DNA of 64,000 bases from Chrysoperla carnea (GCF_905475395.1 NC_058340.1:70286181-70350180); one strand, 5' to 3'; positions 21,900 to 34,796 are shown, counted from the first letter of the stretch. The notes: generated by a model from the letters alone, not told the origin. A program made the numbers and translations.

Positions 21900-24113
21900 A
21901 TGAGTGAAGGCAAAGATAATGAAAAACAGGCACTTTTGCGGTATCAAGACAACAATCCAACGTATGATGGATCTTCAGAAGGCACTAATCAGAATTTTCA
22001 AGGTATATTAAATTTTTTTTGTGTATAAATTTCGACTAGATTTCCTTTTGTTTATCAATATGAGTCATTCGATTTAAAAATGGTACAGCCGATTCAATTC
22101 TTTCTTTAATAATAATAATTCCTTATCTTGATTTGAATATAAATGACCTCTAACCTGTTTCATAAGATTTTATGTCGTATTTAGAAAATATTTCCAAAAA
22201 ATGTTTGTCAATATTCAGCCACAAATTCTTAATAAATTTTGTGAATTGACGGATTTTTTAGTGAATTATATTGTACCGCAAACACGTTATGGTAAAAAAC
22301 TGCTTTCTTCGAGATAAATTTCTAGATAATATATATATTATTTGTTTATATAGGTCAGCAAGCGACCGTATTTCCAATTGGTCCAGATGAATTACCGCCA
22401 CCGTATCAAAGTGGAAACACAACAGGTGTACCGATGGTTACATGTCGAGTGTGTCAAGCTATGATTGATATTTCTGGCAAAAAGGAGCAACATGTTGTCA
22501 AATGTTGCCAATGTAATGAAGCCACTGTATGTATCTAATTTTTAGACGCTAGGTTACGAGATTCGAGGCGACTTATAAATGTTTGTAATGCATTAACATG
22601 AAACAATTTATATTTCGAAAAATTTTCGTTATTTCTCACACTGTGGGATCTCTTTAACTGTAAATCATCCTTCTCGGAACAAAAACGAAAGGTCGGACGT
22701 CATTAGACAAGCTGGAACACTGAAGGGTCGGAATAGGGCAAACATTCACATTTTTTTGTCGCTGAGGATTTTGTATTTTTTTACATAGTTAATCTTGGTT
22801 TTTTTTCTTCTAATTTTTATAGCCAATACGAAATGCACCACCTGGAAAAAAATATGTACGTTGCCCCTGCAACTGTTTATTGATTTGTAAAAGTTCATCG
22901 CAGCGGATTGCTTGCCCACGACCAAATTGTAAACGAATTATTAATTTGGCACCAAGTCCTGTTACACCTCCGGTACCAACAATGCCAGGAATGAGCCGTG
23001 TTACATGCGGACATTGCAGTGATACATTTTTGGTAAGTTATTTAAGTTTTATTTGATTTTATAAGATGCCACAAATCGAGAAAATTGAGTATTGTCAGGG
23101 AATATAGCTGAGCGAAAATTAATATGGAAATCAAGGAATACAAAAATCAAGTTTACATATTATCCTTAACCCTTCGTTAAGGGTACATCAAATGAAGTTC
23201 AGGTCTTGCCCAAAAATTTTCATTTTTCAGCCTCCCCCCCTCCCATCGCTCGGAAACTAAACGGCTAATAAACAAATTGAATATCTCAACTCGGTCGCAA
23301 CTAGTCTTACACTATGTATTTTCTTAAAATCTTAATTTTTTGGATCGTTTACTTTTTTGTCGCGTTATTTATCCTGACAAGACTAAGCCAGGAAATGTCC
23401 CAAGACATTTAAAATTTAATATTTAATTTCGTGATATAATAATTGGGTTTTAATAAATACTAGAATATTTAAAATATGATTACATTTATCGAGAGCTTCT
23501 GACGTTCGTTACGCGATTTATGGAGGGTTATAATGAACCTTGGTAGAGCCCAAAAAGACCCAAGACAACGAAGTTACATGCCTGCAAATTTGGAGTATTT
23601 TTTACAAAATAAAAAGTGACGTGTTTTTATTTTTGCGAAGTGTATACAAGTTTCTCGCTTAAAAAGGATTCCGGGTTAATTAAGCATGGCTAGAAATTTT
23701 TTCAAAATCCGAACTATTCAGTTCTAACTTGGAATCCCTTGGAACTATTAAAATTTCATCAGCACCGATACGAAGTGGAGTTACAAAAAATAAAGCTCTC
23801 TACAAAAGACTTTTGTATTTTTTGTTTACAGTTTAATACATTAAATAATGCATTAGCACGCTGTCCTCATTGTCGGAAAGTATCATCAGTTGGACCAGAT
23901 TTCGCTCGTGCACGTGGATTCCTATTTTTGATAATTGGTATCGTATTTTTGGGTATAGGCGTTGGTGTTACCGTCGGTACATATGCACTGGTCAAAGGTC
24001 ATGGTGGTATATATGTAGCATATGTTGGCGCTTTCTTATTAGCAATTTTAATGTTTGCCCGTAGCGTATATTATTGTGCCATGAAAATCAGTAATATTGA
24101 AGGTCCCATGTAA
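21900..24113 (+). CDS. PIP4P2: Type 1/2 PtdIns-4,5-bisphosphate 4-phosphatase (TMEM55/PIP4P)
   Basis: Late endosome/lysosome membrane protein of the TMEM55 family, reported to hydrolyse PtdIns(4,5)P2 to PtdIns5P and to affect lysosome positioning. Four exons in frame: 21900-22002, 22354-22526, 22823-23032 and 23832-24113, giving 255 aa. The N-terminus has a PPPY motif (residues 49-52). The cytosolic cysteine-rich core follows: [40 protein letters not shown], then [15 protein letters not shown], where C114-x5-R120 is the proposed CX5R site. Further on are [20 protein letters not shown] and [14 protein letters not shown]. Two hydrophobic helices lie at the C-terminus ([20 protein letters not shown] and [20 protein letters not shown]). 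One-to-one assignment to PIP4P1 or PIP4P2 is not possible; insects usually have one. Confidence 0.95.
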
Positions 24114-25276
24114 AAGGGACCTTCATCCTTCTCCCCATTTATTATCACATCTCAGATATCGTAAATTGTGTTTTGTCTAAACAACAACCAAAAAAAAAAA
24201 AAAAAAAAGTGGAAAAAAAAAATGTATAGATTCCGTTTCAAAATAATTGAAAGAGATTTCTGATATGGTTTTTTTTTTGCTTAGAAACCATTTATCATAT
24301 TTTCTCTTATAATTTTTTTATTATTGTGAAAAATAAAAAATATATATTTTAGAACAAAAAGAAAATTGCTATGAGATTCTATAGTTAGGGTAAAAATATA
24401 TTAAAAACTATTATAATTTATACAATATATTAATTAAGTAAGAATCGGAGGGGTGGTGTTTTAATTATAGCCACACACACACATACATACATATACATAA
24501 ATAACAATCATCTAAGCAAAAAACAAATGGCTTATTTTCTAGTAATGTAATTAAAAATGTTTTTGTTTCGAGGTGTAAAAAATGGGTTCGATCACCATTC
24601 AAAATATTGTTTTTTCTTTGCCATGCGTTTTTCTAGTGTAATTTTTTTTCTATTTTAAAATTAAAACCGTTAATTTAAATAATAATTTTTGTTTATAAAA
24701 ATGATATAAAATTGTTTTTATTTTATAATTTAGGCTTCAATGACATTGTGTTAAAATTAATGGTCTAAGAAACGGTATAAGGTCGATATCAAAAAGTGTT
24801 CATGGCTATTTTTATTTAAATTAATTTAGCAATAAGGAAAGAAGGTGTGACATGGGTGTTCTGAGATTTTTTCAAAAAGTACTTGCGTTAGTCAAATAAA
24901 ACTAATACTATAGACCAGTAATAGGCACAATAAATGGAGTTCCGACCACTGATCTATAAGACTTTCAAGACGATTAGATTTTGAGAAGGGAAGGTTACAT
25001 CCCAAAGAATTAACCCCACAATAATTGAGATCATAAAGCAACATTTTCCCTATGAACTTCATAGACTATTTATGTTCAAATCTCGAAGATAAGACTTCTA
25101 AGTGCAGGGGTAGCGAACCTTTATGTATCAACGTGTCATTTTTTCTAAAGAAATCTTTAATGAGGCCATAGACGTGCTGTCAATGTTCGTAAGATCAATC
25201 GCGTTCGTTCATAATCTATTATGATCGGTGGCATGCCTATAATATTCAGTCGCGTGCCATCAATGGCTCGCGCAAT
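24114..25276. other. PIP4P 3' region and intergenic sequence
   Basis: No second gene seen. It holds poly-A/T tracts and a CA/CATA microsatellite near 24472-24498. A possible hAT-like end (CAGGGGTAGCGAACC) starts at 25104, but no matching target duplication is visible, so I do not call an element. Confidence 0.4.
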
Positions 25277-25487
25277 GATTCCCCTGATAAAAAGTCATTC
25301 ATGAATCGTAAATTTTGGATTCTTAATTAATTCAAGGATTCATTTCTTAAATGCTTTCTTCAAATGAAAAGAGACGGTTTTGCTAACATTTTATAGAAAT
25401 TTTCATAGTTTGGCAAACAAAAAGCACTTGAAATAACATGGCGAATCCGAAATTTGCGATTCATGAATCCAATGTTTTTATCAGGGT
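25277..25487. mobile_element. Foldback MITE
   Basis: About 210 bp with inverted ends: CCCTGATAAAAAGTCATTCA on the left and TTTTTATCAGGG on the right. The arms continue through ATGAATCG(C)AAATTT-GGATTC-type sequence. Non-coding. Confidence 0.65.
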
Positions 25488-25779
25488 CGCCATCCCTACT
25501 CTAGTAGATGGTGTCATTGGTTGCATGGTGCACTGTTAGTTGCAAAATCAGTATTAAAAGTTTCCTCGACGAAATTTTATATCATTTGTTGTTTTTTTTT
25601 TACGTTTATTTTAGAAAAAATTATTTTATAAACACTTCAACATTTAATGAAGACATTGAACGCTTCTCATGATTTGTTCTTATTGAAAAGTTTGGAATTT
25701 TCATTTGAGTATTCACAGATTTTTCATAAAACGAATTCCATTTCCATTAAGCTAGGTCAATAATACCTGGGAGCTGCAA

Positions 25780-26010
25780 CTACGCCATCTAGCGATAATA
25801 ATTCGTACTCATTAAAACAGGAAGTGAATCCGTTCTCAATAGTTCCAATTTAGACTACCACCATTTTTAAAGGCCTCTAAAAATATTCAAATTCAAATCA
25901 GATAAACCCGACCAATTGGAGACAATAATTCATAATAATTAAAACACCAAGTGGGCCCGTTTTCTGTAGTTCCAATTTATAGTACCAGCTTTCTTACCAT
26001 TTATCAATAC
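25780..26010 (+). repeat. Dispersed repeat (also at 37845-38095)
   Basis: Shares in the same orientation AGCGATAATAATTCGTACT, AATAGTTCCAATTTAGACTA and ATTCAAATTCAAATCAGATAA with 37845-38095. Inside each copy the motif ATAATTCGTACT...AGTTCCAATT-AGACTACCA appears twice, so the unit is itself a ~130-bp tandem dimer. Confidence 0.65.
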
Positions 26011-28582
26011 AGTAGAAAAATAATTTTAAAACTTGTAGCGTAGAACGTTCGTAATTGTGCAAACTGTGATGAACTGAACGAACTACGTAAATGATATGAA
26101 AATTGGGCAAACTACAAATCGTTGATTTCGTTTAGAATATTTCAAAAGGAGAGTCCGACAAACTCTTTGGCGTTGAAAAGTATTTTATGTTAAATTCAAA
26201 AGTATTACTAGAAAATATTCCATTTTGTGTATTTTATTTTTAGAAGCAAAACAGAGTTATTTTACGAATTAGCTAGCAAAAAAAATCTCTAAAAAAAAAA
26301 AAGAAAATTTACGCGCAGAATTTCGTATATAATTATTATTGTTAAGTCTGAAATTTGACAAAACTGCATATAAAAAAAGTATATATATATATATTAATTA
26401 TAAATGTGAAAATTTTTTTATTTTATTTGTATTTTGGGGGTTCACTGTAATGTTTGGGGATGTGCTGTTACCATGTATACACTATCTTATCGATACTCAC
26501 TTTGATCATTCTTTGAGCTTTGAGCATAGAATTTATAGATTTATAGCCTATATTTATGCAAAATTTCTTGTCGATATCAAATCATGTTTTAATTAGTACA
26601 ATTTAGGAGAAACTCAGCTGAAATAAAAATATTGTGATTGAAAATTTATTTTTTAAATGCTAATTGCCTGTATATATCTACAATGAGCAGGGTTGCCAAA
26701 TTTTGTTTGTTTGTTTCAGAGACGAATTTATTTTGTGATAATAGATTTTTATTTAAAAATTGGTTTCGAATCAGAAAAAAATGGATATCTATCAATATAA
26801 TATGTACGAAAATTGGGAGGAGTAGATGTAGCCTAGATTGTCAAAGTGAAAAATCTAGCTAAACTAGTAAACTAGATTTGACTTTTTAGAAGTAGTTTGA
26901 AAGACTCATGACAGACTTATAACGAGGATACCTCTAAAAAATTTGTACAACCCTCTTCCAGATAACAATATTAAGAGGAGTATTGCAAGTTGTACCCTAG
27001 CAGCTACGGCTACGGGTATTAGATGCTATTTTAAGCAGTAAAGCCATAGAATTCAAGCAAATTACGAGTAAACCATTTAGCTGTATTATATCTGGTAGAG
27101 CGTTGTACAGACCTTTTAGAAATATTCTATATATTAGAATTATTTTCGACCTTGTAAATTTAAATCGTACAGCGCCCACTTTCCATTCTTTATGTCTTTG
27201 AAAAGCTCTATAAAATTCGTATTACATGTGGCAACCCTGTAAGTGAGTATTAAAATGACTGACATACGAAAAACAAATGACATAAGTGAATAGAGAAGCG
27301 CGAAATTTAAAATAAATGCGATTATTAATTAAAAATAATTTCATCATTCCAAACATTATTCTAAGGATGTTTTCTATTTTAATAATATTTGAAAAAAAAA
27401 AGATATCTTTATTTTGAAATTTACGAAATATTAAAAAATAATTTACCAATATTTTAGAAATAACAACAGTCATAATAATAAATATTTTTATCTCAAAAAC
27501 TATGGCTAACAAACATTTTAAATTATGCTATGAAATTTAGGTGAATTTTTTTGGCCATAATTTTTCAGATTCCAACAATAGTTTAATTTTTTTCTTTTAA
27601 ATTTAGCTGTAGTCGAAATATTCAAATGGTATTACTAACTTCATTTTTATTGTTTTAAATATTTTGTCGTTCAAAAAATTAGTAAAAATAATGTGCAAGA
27701 GAGAAACAATTGTCTACACCGTTCGAAATTCACCGGGCCTCTCTCACGGCTGGCCATATAGGAATATTACATATATGTTTTGTACGTACAATAAAATTTT
27801 TAAAATATTACAAATCATTGCTTTTTAACTAGTCTCAAAAAGACAGCATTTTGATGTAAAATGTTTGTTCGTACGTCATTTCATTTATCGACTGATTTGC
27901 ACTAGACTAATTTTATTTATGTTGAACGAGCTTAATATATAATTTTTATTTATTCGAATCTCAAATGATTTCCACAATCAATTTCAGAAATTTGTTTCCC
28001 CAATTTATTTTCTTTTAATTGTAAAAAACCTTAATTTTTTTGTTGACAGAGTATATATTTTTTTCTTTGTTATAATATAGAAGATTTAAAAACAATAAAC
28101 AAAACGCTTTACAGCCATTAACAGAATCAATAAATAATAATGGAAAAAATAAAATACCATACACACACTATGAAATAATAAGGGATTTTTCGTGAGATTG
28201 TTTCAAAACGATTCGTATCTAATGAATAAAAAAACAGACTTATCAGCACCCGAACAAACAGAAATAGCACCCGATCGTGAAACAATACACGTACGTGTTA
28301 AACTGTGCCTGGAAAGTACTCGAAATGAGAGACGTTTGTGAATGTTTGTTAGCTTTTGTGTCGTACATAAAAGCTCAACAGCGAGTCATTAATTTTGTCT
28401 TGAGCCCTCTTATAGGCAAACATAGTTATTTTTTTTATGGTCTGAGTTAATTATCATTCAGTGCTTTCAGAACAACTTAGGTATGATGGACTTAATCTAG
28501 CAAATCAGTAATCTAGCAGATATTCTGAGTTTTTAGCTCAGGTCTATGGAGGGTAGAGAATTGGAGAATCATCTCAGTGTAT
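26011..28582. other. Long intergenic stretch, nothing recognised
   Basis: About 2.6 kb of AT-rich DNA. Several short open frames (for example 26339-26596 and 27222-27512) are low-complexity and show no known motif or splice context, so no gene is called. Confidence 0.4.
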
Positions 28583-28768
28583 CAAAAAGTGTCCGTCGAA
28601 AAGCATTAAATAAGACTGGCGCTACTATAGCAAAAATGTACATTTTAAAAGAAGTTATCAACGTAATCAAAGTAGGATAGAAAAGTTCACATCAAACACT
28701 CTAGCTACACAAGCGCCATTCTGGTCTATTCTAGAACTATTATTTAATGCTTTTAGCTGGACACTTTT
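28583..28768. mobile_element. Small foldback MITE (186 bp)
   Basis: AAAAAGTGTCCGTCGAAAAG plus CATTAAATAA at the left is matched by TTATTTAATGCTTTTAGCTG plus GACACTTTTT at the right. This is a 30-bp inverted repeat with two or three mismatches around a ~125-nt centre. Confidence 0.7.
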
Positions 28769-29189
28769 TTACTTTGACCCCTATTTAAGATGGTCCTCCA
28801 TACTAAGGTCTTATAGCCCTAATTATTACTAACTCTCTGATTAGCAGTATTGTATGTTCCGTCATTTTCCCGATTTTCGTTGAAATTACGAAAATGCCCA
28901 TTAATAATAAGACTTTGGTTGTATTAAATTTGTAATATCTATATCACTATGGACGTTTTCGTCATTCCAACGAAAATCGTGGAATTGATAAAGCAAAATA
29001 ACAAATGTGTTTGAACCAATTAAAAAGATACAAAATAGTTAGTTTTGAAATGATCTCACGGAGGCCCAGCTGAGTAATATTGTTTCAATAAATTTTGGGC
29101 AAATTATTATTAAATATTATATTATTGTTTTATATTTACAAATAAAAATTGAAGTAATTAAAGTGTTTTTTTATTATTAATACAATTTT

Positions 29190-29420
29190 AAAGTAGTTGT
29201 CTTACTTGCAATTGCCATCAAAAAAACATGAAGATTTCATCATCCTCCATACAAGCCCTACAAATGGGATTATCAGAGGACTCCACGTTATGAAGGTGGT
29301 AGTTCAATCGGCATTGTCCTGTCAAGAGTTTTCACTAGCCTTCTCAACTGATTTTCAGGCGAGCACAGTCAAATACACAATTTGGTCTGTCGCAAGCCAT
29401 GCGCAGTCCCAATAATGAAG
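29190..29420 (-). mobile_element. LINE ORF2 3' fragment
   Basis: The minus strand encodes [16 protein letters not shown] followed by [11 protein letters not shown], matching the fragment in AIF intron 6 ([27 protein letters not shown]). Truncated at both sides. Confidence 0.72.
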
Positions 29421-29739
29421 ATGGTTTTATCGTAGCCATTCCTTGATAAATTACGGAACATTTTGCCATGGAGATGACAATCCCAGGTAAAAAGGGCCTT
29501 AGACACGACCTTAATGTGTCATGCAATGCCAGCTAGACGATTCAGTTTACCGAAGCATTAATAGACTTTACTCGATTGTAATCTTGACACATCAAGGGCC
29601 CGAAGAGCGGCTAACTATCTAACAAGTGTTACAGAACTATGTACCTCTAAGCATTACAAAGATTTTTGATTAAAAAACAGTCGCATATTGACCAAGAGGA
29701 ATGCATATTGACCAATTCCAAATAAAATGGTGACCTTCT

Positions 29740-29960
29740 GGCAGCCGCCTTTTCGAAAAATTTTCAACTTGATATCTCTCTTCGTTTCGGAGTTATTGTG
29801 ATGACGGCTGGACGGACAGACAAACGGAAGTGAACTTATTAAGTGATTTTATGAATACCTATACCCTAAATCGGTTTCATCATTAATATATTTCTTAGCG
29901 TTACAAACTTGGAACTAAAGTTACTATATCTTGATATATATTTCATATATACAGGGTGTA
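29740..29960 (+). repeat. Dispersed GATATCT/GGACGGAC repeat, copy 1
   Basis: Carries CTTGATATCTCTCTTCGTTT, a GACGG(A/C)-rich patch, TTAAGTGATTTTATGAATACC, GCGTTACAAACTTGG and TATATTTCATATATACA. Related copies lie at 33700-33960 and 60440-60560. Widespread in insects in my recollection; class not assigned. Confidence 0.6.
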
Positions 29961-30036
29961 TAAAAACACATACATTTTTCATGAAATTATTTATTTACAT
30001 TCTAAAGTTATAACTTAATTGTATTTTTAGTAAACT

Positions 30037-31038
30037 TTAAACAACAGGTTTGGGCACATGATATAAACCAGTCAATGCATCTTGTAATGCCCGTTTACAT
30101 GCAATTTCTGATTTATATCCGCCTGCACGTTCTTGTAACGTTTCCGCACGCATATGATGTATAAATCCTTGCGAATGTAACTGTTCGTATGTGGGAGCCG
30201 GTGGACCATTTGATTTAAATTGTGGTGCTGAATAAACAAATTGTGGTCCTTCTTCAATCTTTGGTATTGGTAAAAATCCACTATGATTTGTAATCTTAAT
30301 ACCCGTTGAAAATTGTTTTGGTACAACCGGTACATCCACTTTAGCTTGTTCTTGTACATTTAATGCGAACGTATCGATAATATTCTTTGCATTTACATCT
30401 GAATATGTTAGCTCATCGATTAACGCTTCTTTTTCACGGATTTTCTTCTTTTTTATTTCATTTTCTTCTAATTTTAATTTTTGTCGATATAATTCTTCTT
30501 GTTGTTGTTCTAATTCGAGTAAATGTTCTAATTCTAACTCTTCACGGCTTATTTTGCTCTTATTCTTTAAAATTATTTCACGATTATCGCGTTTATATTG
30601 TTCAATACGTTTATTTGTTGCGACAATATCGATATTGTTTGTTAAATTATAAACAATCGTTTCGATTTCTTCTAAATAATCGTTATATTCTCGAAGGGTA
30701 GCAAAATCCTCTTCTTTTTTATTATAATCACGCAGTACACGTTTACGAATATCCACTTCTTTTTCAACTTTGGAATCTTCGAATAATTGTACACGGAAAT
30801 TACTACGTCGTAAAGGAACATTACATTCGGGACACGCACCTGAACCTATAAAAAATTATTTACAAAAAAAGTACTTTTAATGGAAATTTTATGGATTTTT
30901 GGAATTCTAACCTTTCAAGAATAAAAGTTCAACGCAATTATCACATAAAGCATGGCCACAGACATTTACCATCAACTTTAGCTGAGGATTTCGATATTTG
31001 GTAGTTTTACATCGTGGACACACTTGATCCAGATCCAT
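30037..31038 (-). CDS. MNAT1: CDK-activating kinase assembly factor MAT1 (TFIIH subunit)
   Basis: Third subunit of the CDK7-cyclin H kinase. It stabilises the complex and docks it on core TFIIH in the nucleus. Two exons, 31038-30912 and 30845-30037, give 311 aa (human 309). The N-terminal C3HC4 RING finger has Cys7, Cys10, Cys27, His29, Cys32, Cys35, Cys47 and Cys50 ([44 protein letters not shown]). A long coiled coil follows (about 110-190, [20 protein letters not shown]), then the C-terminal CDK7-cyclin H binding region with [18 protein letters not shown] and [18 protein letters not shown]. All expected parts are present. Confidence 0.96.
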
Positions 31039-31364
31039 TATGTCCGAAAATTTTTGGTCGAAAAGTTTGGTACACAAGAAACAAAAGGTTATGATTAATA
31101 ACGGATCTTACATTCAGGTAATATTTATCACTAAATTAATTCAAAATTTTCCAATATCAAATTGAATGGAATGTTTCACTTATCATAATACATTAAAATA
31201 AATATTTTGAGTTTCAAGAACTTTACGACGGTTCCAAAAAACAATCCGATTTGTAATATGACATTTAATATTTACAAAGTGTTCCAATTAATCATGTTTT
31301 AAACTTTACAATCTGTCAGTGTCAACGTAAAGATAAGGAGTTAGAGGCAGTCTGAATTTTCAAA

Positions 31365-31770
31365 AAAAATTCAATATTTCATAGTATAATGTTCTTAAAA
31401 TATTCTTTAAAAATTTCAAGAGAATCCAATGAATATTTTTGGATGCTCGAGAGCAGGTAGCTGGCGGCTATACATTACATACTCTATACGTAAATTGAGT
31501 GTAAAACTTTTAAACGCATTTTTCTCAAAACTATGTTTTTAAGGTCGGTGGCCACTACCATTTCTCAAAGTATAATATCTTTAAAATATACTCGTAAGAA
31601 TTTCAAGAGAATCCGACGAATACTTTTCGAGTTATTCAACAATGAACGGCGGTGCTCTCAGACGCTCGCGAGCAGGTAGCTGGCGGCCATATTTAACATA
31701 CTCTATTCATAAATCGAGTACAATAGCGTTTTACTCAAAACTATGTTTATAAAATCGGTGAATTTGAACG
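31365..31770 (+). repeat. Two-copy tandem duplication, ~200-bp unit
   Basis: Two adjacent units share TTTCAAGAGAATCC, GAGCAGGTAGCTGGCGGC, CATACTCTAT and CTCAAAACTATGTTT. They have diverged by many substitutions and the second has an insert near 31630. Non-coding, between the divergent MAT1 and coiled-coil genes. Confidence 0.65.
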
Positions 31771-31931
31771 AAATTTATACAACTTTTTTTTAAACATATT
31801 ACACTATCTCTGTGTTAAAAAAATTTGCATTAAATTAAGATGGCATTGGTACCATGCAATACATCATAGACATAGGGAAAGTAGAGACGGAGTATGAAGT
31901 CGTATAATACTCTCTCACTCTCTGGTACAAT

Positions 31932-32051
31932 TAGCCTTTTTCCTGGGAAGATTAAAAATAAATCCTCTAGATGACAGGATATATTTGTACCCCCTCCCCT
32001 AGTATCACCATCTAGCGGATCTTTTTTTAATCTTTCCAGGAAAAAGGCTAA
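31932..32051. mobile_element. Foldback MITE (120 bp) with a half copy at 32160-32215
   Basis: TTAGCCTTTTTCCTGGGAAG begins the left arm and CTTTCCAGGAAAAAGGCTAA ends the right arm. The arms also contain CTCTAGATG / CATCTAGCG. A single related arm (GGCCTTTTTTCTACGAAGAT, then CGCTAGATGGCGAC) follows at 32163. Confidence 0.7.
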
Positions 32052-32651
32052 TATAAAGAATTATATTTTTTAAATAATACTAAGAAAAATTTTTAACCAA
32101 CTACATAAGGCAAATTATAAACATTATCATTAAATCCGGACATACAATAATTAATAATTCCAGGCCTTTTTTCTACGAAGATTAAAAAAAGATCCGCTAG
32201 ATGGCGACACTAAGGGGGGGGGGTGCATTAAAGCCATATAATTTGTGTTCCTTATCTCTAAATTCCATAAGATTAACGATTATTTTATTTGATTGATTTC
32301 GGATAAACTTTTGAGAAGCTATGATTGTCACCACAATTAGGACTTCTTGTGGAACAGGAGACGCTACATATAGCGATAACTTCTTATATAATTAATATTT
32401 TATTTTCAAATTTAGGTGAAACCAAATTGAAACATGACATAATGATTTTAGGTTATGGGGTTAGTGCCTCTGACTGTACCTTACCCCAGAATTCACGACT
32501 GAGTTCAGTGTGAGTGGAAATTTCAATTGGAACACTTTGTAATACACTGAACTCGAATTATCAATTTATTTTTTAAATTTTACAAGTTTTTTAAAACATT
32601 CCCAAACTTCAAACAAAGTTTTGATAACGTGAAATTTTTCACTTTTAAATA

Positions 32652-34586
32652 ATGGATAATAAAAATTCTTTTGAAACGATTTCATCCACAAGTATATTAC
32701 AATCACTAAACCATTCAAATTGGATGCAAAATTATAAAAATGATCAAGTTGAAAAAATTAACGAACTTTTGTCACATATTAAAAGTTTACAATTAAAAAA
32801 TTTTCAAATGGATATTTGTATTAAAAGCGCCGAGAAAAGTGCGAACCAACGGAAACAATTTATTGAAAACTGTGACACGATAAATAACGTTATTATACTA
32901 CACGATTTAAATGATAATTTATCGTTACTAGGTAAGGGGATTTTGAAAGAAACGAGCTTGAAATGAGTTTGGTACTTGATACAAATGTTTTTTTTTTTTT
33001 TTTTTTAAATTCGTGCAGGGCTTACAGAAGATACTAAAGAACAAATACCATATAATTCAAGTTTAAAATTGAAATGTTTCATTGCGGATGATATTAAAGA
33101 ATTAAGTAAAAAAACTTTTGAAAGTATGGATAAAATTAAAATGGATATTCGATCAACGTTACCGATTTTAAATTTTAACGTAAATTATCATATGCAAGAA
33201 TTAATGGATGAACGAGCACTATTTAAACAAAAATTTGATAACTGTTACCAAGCAATCCTAGTTTTATGTGAGATTATACGAAAGATATTTCAGTTAAAAG
33301 TCGATAATATCGAACATTTAAAAGATAAAATGAAAAATTTAAAATTGAAATTGGAATTTATCGATATTAAACAAAAGTAAGTTGAAAACAAGTGAAAACA
33401 AACAATTGACTGGGTTAATTGTTGAAATACCATGCATAGTCAGTGTTGATTTCTTTATCACAATACACATACATAACTGATAATCAAGTATAGTATATAT
33501 TATAAAATTTCCGCCTAATTGGCACCCTCACGGGTAAACAGTGATGTTTACGAAAAAATGTTTCAAACAAAAGTTGTTTAATTTTTGACAAGGAACATTT
33601 TTTACATTTAAACTTTTATTCTATCTCTAACGGTTTACAAGATGGGTCGTACGGACCCAAGACCCAATTGACCTATGATGCTCATTTACGAACTTGACCT
33701 CACTTTTTACGTCCTGAGTACGCTGTTCAGCTCGATATCTTTTTTCGTTTTTGAGTTATCGTGTCCACAGACGGACGGACGGACGGACGGACAACCGGAA
33801 ATGGACTAATTAGGTGATTTTATGAACACCTATGACAAAATTTTTTTCCTAGCATCATTATTTTTAAGTGTTACAAACTTGGGACTAAACTTATTATACC
33901 ATGTATATTTCATATATACATGGTATAATAAGTTTATGTATATTTGTAAAAGTATTCAAACAAATTTCTTATTAAATTTCGATTTTTGCCCCAATTTTCT
34001 AGATCAGTTTTTTGTATTTTTAAAATACGTATTTTCGACTACCAAGTAGTCATCATCAGTAAGAATTAGCTAGTGATTACTCTTATTATGAATGTTACCT
34101 TTGCTAATTTGGTGGCGGACTGCACTTTTTGGTGTGCAAAGAGTAACATTCATAATAAAAGTAATCACTAGCTAATTCTTACTGATGATGACTACTTGGT
34201 AGTCGAAAATACGTATTTTAAAAATACAAAAAACTGATTTACGCAAATTGGGGCAAAAATCGAAATTTATTTCGATATATCCTAGAGTTCTCATTTATTA
34301 TCTTCAATCATATTTAAATTTCTTATTGTTTAGGGTGATGTTTTGTAAATTACAAGATTTAATATTTAAAGAAACATCAGAAACGGAAAAAGCTGTTGAC
34401 ATAGCAATCAAAGATTTACGAAAGTCTCATGAAACATTATCAACAGAGATTACAAAAATGGAGAAAGAATTCCTTATGTTTGAAAATATGTCGCGGACAA
34501 GTGAAACTGGAAAATTAGTTCGAAAATATATCAATTATAAAGAGGAAATTAGTCGAATGGAATTAGTAATCAAGGAATTTAAATAA
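32652..34586 (+). CDS. Uncharacterised coiled-coil protein
   Basis: Not recognised. Three exons fit by frame and splice sites: 32652-32931, 33019-33376 and 34334-34586, giving 296 aa. The protein has no signal peptide or membrane segment. It is largely helical, with heptad-like stretches (DQVEKINELLSHIKSLQLKN; VDNIEHLKDKMKNLKLKLEF; KAVDIAIKDLRKSHETLSTE; YKEEISRMELVIKEFK at the C-terminus) and few Gly or Pro. It starts about 1.6 kb from MAT1 on the opposite strand. A polyadenylation signal AATAAA sits at 34634-34639. Size and composition would suit a small structural subunit such as a kinetochore or microtubule-associated component, but that is only a guess. Confidence 0.75.
33700..33960 (+). 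repeat. Dispersed GATATCT/GGACGGAC repeat, copy 2 (intron)
   Basis: Related to 29740-29960. It includes a clean (GGAC)n microsatellite around 33770-33792, then TAGGTGATTTTATGAACACC and TTACAAACTTGGGACTAAAC. The end has a short palindrome (ATACCATGTATATTTCATAT and its complement). It lies in the second intron of the coiled-coil gene. Confidence 0.6.
33977..34265. mobile_element. Near-perfect foldback MITE in an intron
   Basis: Arms of about 128 bp (AAATTTCGATTTTTGCCCCA at left, its complement at right) surround a ~32-nt loop near 34120. The arms contain CGACTACCAAGTAGTCATCA and ATTAGCTAGTGATTAC and are nearly identical. The stem would form intramolecular dsRNA in the pre-mRNA of the coiled-coil gene. 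Confidence 0.85.
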
Positions 34587-34796
34587 GTTGCTGATTTTAG
34601 GATCCATAATTTTTGTATATAATTTTGTAATTTAATAAAATATTAGATTAAGGACCAGTCGTAGTATTTAAGAGTCATTTTTCTTGGCTGTGGTGAGCTA
34701 GGTAGAAAGAGAGAGAAATTGTAGGCATATAAGAGGAACAAAGGGAACTATACGCGCCTACTTTATCTGTGTCTTTCTACTGCAATCAAGCGTTTA

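Noticed and set aside
25104-25280. hAT element starting CAGGGGTAGCGAACC and ending CCCCTG
   Set aside because: Ends are suggestive but the flanking octamers do not match and the right end overlaps another foldback element.
26339-27512. Several open frames of 60-100 codons
   Set aside because: AT-rich, low-complexity translations without known motif, splice context or conservation evidence.
30387-30701. Open frame antisense to MAT1
   Set aside because: It is the shadow of the MAT1 coiled coil, rich in Leu, Phe and His as expected from the reverse strand of Glu/Lys codons.
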